Source: Ganoderma boninense
Taxonomy: Eukaryota > Basidiomycota > Agaricomycetes > Polyporales > Polyporaceae
Direction of reading: 5' to 3'
NCBI GenBank assembly: GCA_002900995.3
Contig: CM035310.1
Coordinates: 3,744,096-3,808,095, forward strand
DNA length: 64,000 nt
In this document: positions 57,055 to 64,000 of the stretch, in pieces
Numbering within the stretch: the stretch's first letter is position 1
Layout of the letters: each line of letters begins with the position of its first letter
Made by a program: the position numbers and the translations under genes
Notes under the pieces: generated by a model
The model's input: the letters and a program-made list of their open reading frames with translations, nothing else
Database searches by the model: none
What the model was told of the DNA's origin: nothing

Positions 57055-58882
57055 CGCGCCCCCCAGCCTTTGCTTGGCCTTGTTTGCCATCCCGAAGACG
57101 CCCTCGGCGCTTCTCGTCCTCTCCTGCTCTACTGGACCACATCTTCTGCACGTACCAAAACCACAATGTCGATGCCCGGCGCACCCTCCAGGCTACTGGA
57201 ATATGGTTGACGTGGAATGGTGCTCTCCTGGAACTTTCACATATACCGCATGCGCCGTCGGATCTCCTCTCGACCCCCGTCCAGCCTTCAGAAACGCCAC
57301 CGTCTTCGATCCCTATCCACTCAATTCTCTACAGCCATCCATTCTACCCTGTGCTTATCTGCCCTTCCTGTGCCGCCTTCGAAACCCTCTGAGTCTGTTG
57401 CGAAGAGATCTCCTGGTGTGTATCGATCACATCATCCCCGCTAGTCTAATTTCTGCATCCCTCGCTACGCGAGTATTGTCCGGCCGTCCTTCTCGACTCT
57501 CGTACGTAGCCGCACCGGCAGCGTAGTTTCGCAGGTCCCGCGCCTACCTCCGGCGGAAGCCAACTCGATGCTTCTTTGCCCTCTTCGGAGCGGCTTCAAG
57601 AGCTTACAACGGATTAACGGACTCGGGATTGGCTCGTCGAGGGTACTAAGCTTCAAGCTCGCGAACGCTACTTACGCGAGTATCTCAACTCCTCAGGTCC
57701 GATCAGGGTACGTTTTCGAGGTACCCTTTGGTCTCTCTCGAAGACGCACAGTTGACCTGACCTCCCTCCAAACGACTTTCCAGGCGCCGCGGTTGCGCGC
57801 GCAATTAAGCCTAGCCGTGCACGTCGTCGGCACAGGGTACCCTGTCGCCAACGGCGGGCTGTCGGTCATGTCCGGCCGCCACCGTCAGTTTTCAGTTCCC
57901 CAGCTGAGATTGTTCGAGCGGAGGGATCTGGTCAGGGGCAATGCTTCGATGACAGCGATCTGTGCGGCGCCGTTGACGGCGTGTATTAAGTATGTCGGCG
58001 CGCAATGGGGGGCCGCCGCGTGCCCGAAGGGGTTTCGGTTGCGCCCTACAACCTTTTCTGAGTCCGGCGACGGGGCGGCCGCACGCCCAATGACCAGTGC
58101 GCATCACTTCTTCCTTTTCGCCTCCTAGGAGTCTATGACGCTGCGCGTAAGATGCTCGGCATGCCGACGTGGGGAGACACGGGTGATAGGTACAGCCCAC
58201 CGGCTTCTTTCATTCCGTCTTATTCACGCGCTACTGTATTCCATTGCCACTGCAGCTAATGTACCTGTGCACAGTGCGCACAGGCCGCGGAGAGCTCGCC
58301 CGGCGGCGTCCGCCGGTTCCAGGAAGGTGCGAGTGGGAGACGGAGGCGCGCCATCACTTCTGCACTCCCGCGACCACACCAACACCAACACGAGCCCGCG
58401 GCGAGATTCAGAGGGAGCTCCGAGCCTGAAGCTTGTCTGCGGGAGACCCGACGGCGGTCGCGACCTCGGCAAGGCGCAGAAGCCACGCTTGTTTGACAGG
58501 CTCGCAGCGGCGCCTCAGCTGGCGCGCTCGTACGGACTGTGCACGCACACTTCAGTCATGTACTGTTCATGGCACCCACGCTCGACCCCCGAGGGGGGAA
58601 GACGAAGGCGAAGACGGGGCGGAGGCGGACCACGCGTCACGGTCTCCGGCTTCGGGCGGGGCAGGGCCTCGTGGCATTGTCACACACCCCGGCTTGCTTG
58701 GCCCTCCCGCGCATGCGTCGGGTTGATCTGGGATCGGACGAAACATCCTCTGGTCTGGGGCCTTGGCTGGCCTTGGAGGCCCGTCGTCATGCTCTAGGCT
58801 AGAGTCGTCGGCGTTCTAACCGGCAACCTAGGACGTCGGTGTTCAAGGGTCGAGCCGCGCAGACAGGAGGAGGGGGTCTCGA

Positions 58883-59305
58883 TCAGGTTTGCCTCCGACG
58901 ACATGATGGCCGCGGGTGTAGAGTACCGTGAATGAGGCTGCAGGTTGGCTGGGCCCGATCGTTTTGCCGATCGGGATGCGATAGGCTGCAGGTCCGTGAG
59001 CGAATCGTAGTCGTCGCTGTGAGTACTGCCGCATGCACTGTCCGGGCGGCGTCGTGATTGGATGGGGTGAGGCGAGAGGGGATTGGACGGCGCGGGGTAG
59101 TGGCAGTGGGCGATAGAATTGAACATGAGCGGTGCAGTGAAATGGAACAATGGTTGTTGATGTACTCCTCGGCGATTGTGCTGGATAAGAGCCGTCCGAG
59201 ACGAAGGCCTCGGAGAATGAGAACGTTGGAAAGGTGGATTGCCAGCGTTCGGTGATACTTCTGACGCTGGGTTATGCGAAGCAATGGAGGCCTGTTGAAG
59301 TCCAT
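58883..59305 (-). CDS. Short hypothetical protein, right-arm copy
   Basis: Starts MDFNRPPLLRITQRQKYHRT like the left copy but becomes frame-shifted after SSTIAEEY and ends 140 codons later in a different sequence. Reported for completeness; coding status doubtful. Confidence 0.25.
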   Translation of the reverse strand: MDFNRPPLLRITQRQKYHRTLAIHLSNVLILRGLRLGRLLSSTIAEEYINNHCSISLHRSCSILSPTATTPRRPIPSRLTPSNHDAARTVHAAVLTATTTIRSRTCSLSHPDRQNDRAQPTCSLIHGTLHPRPSCRRRQT

Positions 59306-60130
59306 GGGGAAGATATCACCTTGTGGGAATCAGAAGGAGACATAATTGCCAAGCGAAGCTCCATATGAACGAGTGAGGCATTCGTACGAAATGCTTCAAA
59401 TGCGGAATGTGGGGTAAGATGTCGATGTCAAAAGTTCAAGAGGCAGTCTCAATAGGACTTCCAAGCTGACGAATCTATGACCTCGTGGTCCACACGAAGA
59501 CGGGACGATGGCTCGGTACGGAGCTAGTGACGCTGGCAAGCTCGTCTTGCCCGGAGTGGAGTCTGTGATACTCAGTCTCCCGGGATGCCTAGGCCGGAAG
59601 TATGTCAGTGGTGGTCACCGTCGATGGGACGAGTGCAGGGGACATTGAAGAAAGGTTGGTTTGATTTAATTTGTAGGGGATTGTAGTAAGATCAGTGGAT
59701 GATTTTGAATGTTGAGGAGGACTCATGACGCTTGTCGGGATGATGTCGGCGGGGCACAGCTTTTGTTGAGGCGCGAGAGAGAAGAGGAGTTTACCATAAG
59801 CGGACGATGGCGGGGTCGATGGGACGGTGGCGTGGGACGAACGGAGACTCGGCTGGGACGCTTGCGGCACAACTTGGGCGGAGAAAGCGATGGCGGATGG
59901 GCTCGTGCTGCCTGCGCTGGGCTTGTTCTCTACTCTCTGCGTCCCGCCGGCTTTGAACTCGTCGTGTTAGGCATTCTGGATCAAGGCGAACAGCGATCTC
60001 TGCCGCGTTCGGCCCCCGGCTTCTGCAGATCGGGGCCCAGCGCTTCGTCCGGGAAGGCTGTTTCCTCCTCTCCTCCTTCTCCTCCGTTCTCGCTCGGTGC
60101 CCGCCTGGGGTCCGCATCGTCCTCTCGAGC

Positions 60131-60137
60131 TATATAA
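60131..60137 (+). promoter_or_regulatory. TATA box of the kinase gene, right copy
   Basis: TATATAA about 160 bp upstream of the start codon at 60297, same position as in the left arm. Confidence 0.5.
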
Positions 60138-60296
60138 CCCTCCCACTGCCCCCAGCCGCAGCCCCTCTCCGGTCTCTTGTTGAATATCCGTCGAGAGACC
60201 CTGCGCTTGTTCCACATCCGCTGTGCGCCGTGTCCCCCGCACGTTCAAAGCTCTCGCTTGCCCCCACTCTAATCCCGGTTTGCAACTCCCGCCACG

Positions 60297-63200
60297 ATGC
60301 CTTCTCGCGCAAAGGCAAGCCCGCTCTCCAAGACATCCGCTCTACCCTCTCCCCTCACTTCCAGCTCATCTTCCGAATCCGCCGCATCTACCGTCAAGGC
60401 CTTGTCGCCTCTCAACCCTACCCACCCAAAGTCCCCCAAGCTATCTCCTTCCGATACCGCATCTCCTGCATCTACCAAGTCTGCTCCTCCTACCTCTGAC
60501 TCCTCTCAGTCCCTCCGCTCTCGCGGCGCCTCCGTCTCCACCATCCGACCGCCCTCGTTCCCTCTCAACCGCATCGTTTCTAGTCCCGTTCCCACCTCGA
60601 CCTCCTCTTCTACCACAACTCTTGTTCCTCTCCCCCTCGGCTCAGACTTCCGCTCTAGAAGTCGCACATCTTCCGTTCAACATCGCGAACGCTCCGTTAG
60701 CCCTCTTCCCGATTTTTCCTTCATCTGGCGCACTTCAAGTCACGACCCTCATCCCGATAACCATGACGACTCGGCCAACTGGTGGACGTCCAGGGAAGTC
60801 ACCCCCAGGCCCTGGTCTCAGAAGAAGGAAAAGAACATCCCAGTAGAGCAGTCCGAGGGCTATATCCGCACCAGAGACGTGAGTACTAGCCGCCTTACTT
60901 CCCTCCGAGCCCTGCAGTCCTCATCACCCTTTAGCGCGTCGCTGAGGCTGCTGTCAACATCCTTGGCACTGCTGCGGACATTGCCCACGAGCTCTTGGAG
61001 GCCAGCGTGGACGTCCTACGCTTCGCGCCTATTGTGGGTCTAGAAGAAGCCGCCCGCACGCTTCTTTACATATGGGAGTCTCTCCAATTGGTCGACGTAG
61101 GTCCTCTCCGTCCTTCACCCCAACCCATCCCTAAACCTCCTTCCATTCTCTAGATCAATCGGCTGGCATGTCTTCGTCTTACAGAGCGATGCGCGACAGT
61201 TCTCATGTCTATTCGTGAAGAAATTGCCGGTGCAGGAGACGAAGTCAGTGCTGAGCTCCGACCCCCACTGAAGCGTCTCGTGGAGTAAGTTGCTTCTTCC
61301 ATATGTACCCCGTTTGATCTAACTGAAGCGCTTCGTCCTAGCTCTTTCCGCGAAGTTCACCGCTTTCTTGTGAAGCAGTCGCACCGTCCGTTCATCAAGC
61401 GGTACCTCCAGCGCGATGAGATTCAGCGAGCGCTCGGGCTCTGTCATAGCAGTCTTACAGACGCGCTCGGCATGTTCAACGTGCGTGCGCCCAATCCGCT
61501 CTTAATGGGAACGTATCATTGCTCACATTTAGGTTTCAGACTTCGATCCAGATCCGTATTCTGAAGCAAGTCCTCGCCGCTGAGCGTCAGCGTCAGGTCG
61601 ATACTGCCGCGCTCCTTGACTCGATCAACCGCAGCCCCCAGGGCTCAGCGCCGCTCCCGATCGAGCCTGCTTCGCCACCGCGAGAGACCGACGCCGCCCC
61701 CGCAGGTGGTCTTCTGCTTGGGTCCGAGTCCCCCGACATCCACGTCGATGGCAACCCGCAGCAGGTCCTCGCGCAGCTGCAGACGCTCACCGCGCGCCAG
61801 AACGACCGCGACGCAGTGTACGACGCCGTCGACCTGCGCCAGCTCATGCGCACCGCGCTCCAGACAAACAGCGACGTCGAGATGATCCGCATCCTCCAGG
61901 TCGGCCGCGACGAGATGCCCGAGGCGATCAAGACACTGCAGCGTGCGCTTGAGAAGGAGGTTGATCGTGAGCTCCAGGAGGAGGAGGCTGTCCTCGTCCC
62001 AGCGAACGTCCCCATCGTCGACGTGCCGCAGATCGTGCAGTCTGACCCCGAGGGCCTCAAGCGGTCCTCGACGGTGCACAGCACGGGGAGCCAGACGAGC
62101 AGCTCGGTCGCGAGCTCGTCGGGGACGGGCCGCTCTCGCGCGCCGCGCGACACGCTCGACCGCGAGTTCATCGAGACGGGGATCGACGCGCTCAGGCGGC
62201 TGAGCGGCGCGGAGGTGACGCTCCCGAGCTGGACGATTACGCGGTACGAGGTCGAGCGCGACGAGAAGATCGGCATGGGCTTCTTCTCGGACGTGTTCAA
62301 GGGCACGTGGAGGAACCACGTCGTCGCCATCAAGGTCCTCGCGCCGACGACCCCGCGACAGCTATTCGTGCATGAGGTGAGCAGCGGCAGCTTATTCCAT
62401 CCCGTCCTGTCCCGTCTTCTTCTGTCTGAGTGTAGCGGGCCCGAGGCCGTGCGCGCCATGGGCCCGGGCCCGATCGAGCCGTTCGGCACATGCGGTGGAC
62501 GTAAATCTGGCATTCAACGATCCGCGAGGCTGAGCTTCGGGCACATTTCGCTATCCGCATGAGCTGGGCCGACGCTCGGACGCCACGCCTGCAGTTTAGT
62601 GTCGAGATTGAGTTCGGTGTGTTGGGCCTTGGCCTGGTCTGGGCGATCACCGTGCCCCGATGAGTTTGGCGGCGCGCGTCGTTGAATGCTGCCGATGTTT
62701 ATCTGGGCAGTCTATCTTCCTCGCACCTTCCGTATTCAATTTGCCACGAGCCCTCCGAGCGGTATCTTCGTCCACGCTTGTGGACCAATATGTACTGTGT
62801 GCTGACCCTTCGCTTCCCCCGATGAATCGCATCGACGATTCCGTTTGCGCAGGTGTCGATCTGGAAGACGCTGCAGCACCCCAACGTGTGCGAGCTTCTG
62901 GGCGCGTCGTCGGCATCCAGCGACCCGCCGTGGTTCTTCGTTAGCCCATACTACAAGTGTGGCAGCCTCGTGACGTACCTCAAGGGCCTGCCTTCGCTCG
63001 ATTCCGTCGATCTGCTCAAGATGATCCACGAGATCGCCAAGGGCATGGCGTACCTGCACAGCAAGGATGTGCTGCATGGGGATCTCAAGGTACGTGAGCC
63101 CGCGTGCCCGTGTGCATCCGGGTCATTGCTGGTAAAAACCCAGAGCTTAAGTTTGAGATTTCCTTCATTCTAGGCAGCGAACGTGCTGGTGAACGACAAG

Positions 63201-64000
63201 CACCACTGTGTCATCTGCGACTTTGGCCAGAGCGAGATGAAGTCGGAGGCGTACCGTGTCAGCGGGCTGCCCCTTCCCCGTAAGCGCCTCCCCGCCCGCG
63301 AACTGAGGAAACAACCTGATCACATCTCGGACAGACGGCACCCTGAGGTGGCAAGCCCCTGAGATTATGTCCGGCCAGAGCAACTTGACGCAGGAAATCG
63401 ACGTGTACGCGTTCGCGATCACCGTCGTTGAGCTACTCACTAAGGGCGCGCTGCCTTGGCCTTTGGCGGACGACGACGCTGTGCGGCACTTCGTTCTACG
63501 TAAGTTACGGCTTCGTATATTCTCCATCCATGTTCTGACCGGACGACGTTAGGGGAAAACATGCGCCCAGAACCCCCTCTCCAGCGGGTCTGGTCTCAGC
63601 AGCTTACCGAGATCCTCCGCCAATGCTGGGACCGCAATCCTGCCGTTCGGCCGCCGTTCGCGAAGGTCGATCAGGAGGTCCAAAAGCTTCGGGCTCATTA
63701 CGGGGCAGACCTGAAGGAGTCGCCCGCGCCGCGCGTTGCGGAGATTCAGCATGTCAAGACGCGCAAGTCCCCCGACATGCATCCAATCCCGCTGCCTCTG
63801 CTTCCTGGTGAGTTCGTCCTGAGCGCCTCGGTCGTTGTCTGTAGTACTTATTTTTATGTCGTTTCCAGCGGACATGACAGCTTCAGTCGTGGAGGTTGGC
63901 TCGGCACCATCGACCGAGGTCTCATTTACGACTGCCGCAGAGCCCGACTCTGACCACAGTCATTCGGAAGACTATCACGGTGATTACTACGGCCCCTACG
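60297..64000 (+). CDS. TKL-type protein kinase with MLKL-like N-terminus, right copy (cut by window end)
   Basis: Exons 60297-60878, 60935-61096, 61154-61284, 61342-61480, 61540-62376, 62853-63089, 63174-63279, 63335-63499, 63553-63807 and 63869 onward, all in phase, with the same splice sites as the left copy. The protein is nearly identical (differences such as PRKLF/PRQLF, APELM/APEIM). It shows the complete helical bundle and kinase domain; the C-terminal ~300 residues lie beyond the window. Residues ~195-345 are the MLKL-like bundle, Lys ~602 is the ATP-binding lysine, HGDLK ~692-696, DFG ~712-714. If the inverted repeat is a haplotype misjoin, this is the other allele of the same gene and not a second locus. 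Confidence 0.8.

Larger units (their letters stand above)
57396..64000. repeat. Inverted repeat 2, right arm (runs off the window)
   Basis: Partner of 50340-56954 in opposite orientation, starting TGTTGCGAAGAGATCTCC. It differs by scattered substitutions and short indels and continues to the last base of the window. Confidence 0.92.

Noticed and set aside
1..64000. CRISPR arrays, bacterial operons, ribosome binding sites
   Set aside because: Introns, TATA boxes and protein families are eukaryotic and fungal; no regularly spaced repeat array was seen.

Overview
The window reads as a GC-rich filamentous basidiomycete genome, most likely an agaricomycete. Short GT-AG introns of about 50-75 bp, fast-growing F-box and HNH-like paralogue families, and a kinase with an MLKL-like N-terminal bundle all point that way. 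Species is not determinable from the sequence. Two 100-N runs (44096-44195, 56955-57054) show this is a scaffold of joined contigs.

Layout. (1) 1-11.1 kb is a large imperfect palindrome: an F-box gene followed by a degenerate HNH_2-type gene sits on each arm (266-4310 minus, 6862-10829 plus), around a spacer with another intact HNH-like gene and relics of both families. (2) 12-16.8 kb is a tandem minus-strand array of three genes of a second F-box/LRR family: frameshifted, intact, and a terminal-exon remnant. (3) 17.2-20 kb has an F-box relic and an intact zinc-independent MDR oxidoreductase; a nonsense-mutated copy of the latter lies at 46.8-48.2 kb. (4) 20.5-26.3 kb has three more HNH-like members (one frameshifted, one with a premature stop, one badly decayed). 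(5) 26.7-31.8 kb has a duplicated small gene of unknown family flanking a frame-broken F-box-like gene. (6) 32.4-33.7 kb resembles a C16orf72/HAPSTR1 (DUF4588)-type protein. (7) 33.7-49 kb is gene-poor; its one clear gene is a six-exon WOPR (Gti1/Pac2) transcription factor at 40.2-41.5 kb. (8) 49.2-64 kb is a near-identical inverted repeat of at least 6.6 kb around the second N gap. Each arm carries a kinase gene, complete on the left (1,229 codons after splicing, 13 exons), with an MLKL-like helical N-terminus, a TKL-type kinase domain and a C-terminal domain I cannot name.

How the genes relate. F-box proteins are substrate adaptors of SCF ubiquitin ligases. The HNH-like proteins keep the fold signature but have lost the catalytic histidines. 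Their co-duplication as a cassette, with many decayed copies, suggests a fast-turnover accessory locus (inference). Single-base frame breaks recur in many genes; some are probably real decay and some may be base-level assembly errors. The intact kinase, WOPR, MDR, J2 F-box and two HNH-like genes show that errors are not everywhere. Exon coordinates come from reading frames, splice motifs and paralogue comparison, with no transcript evidence.
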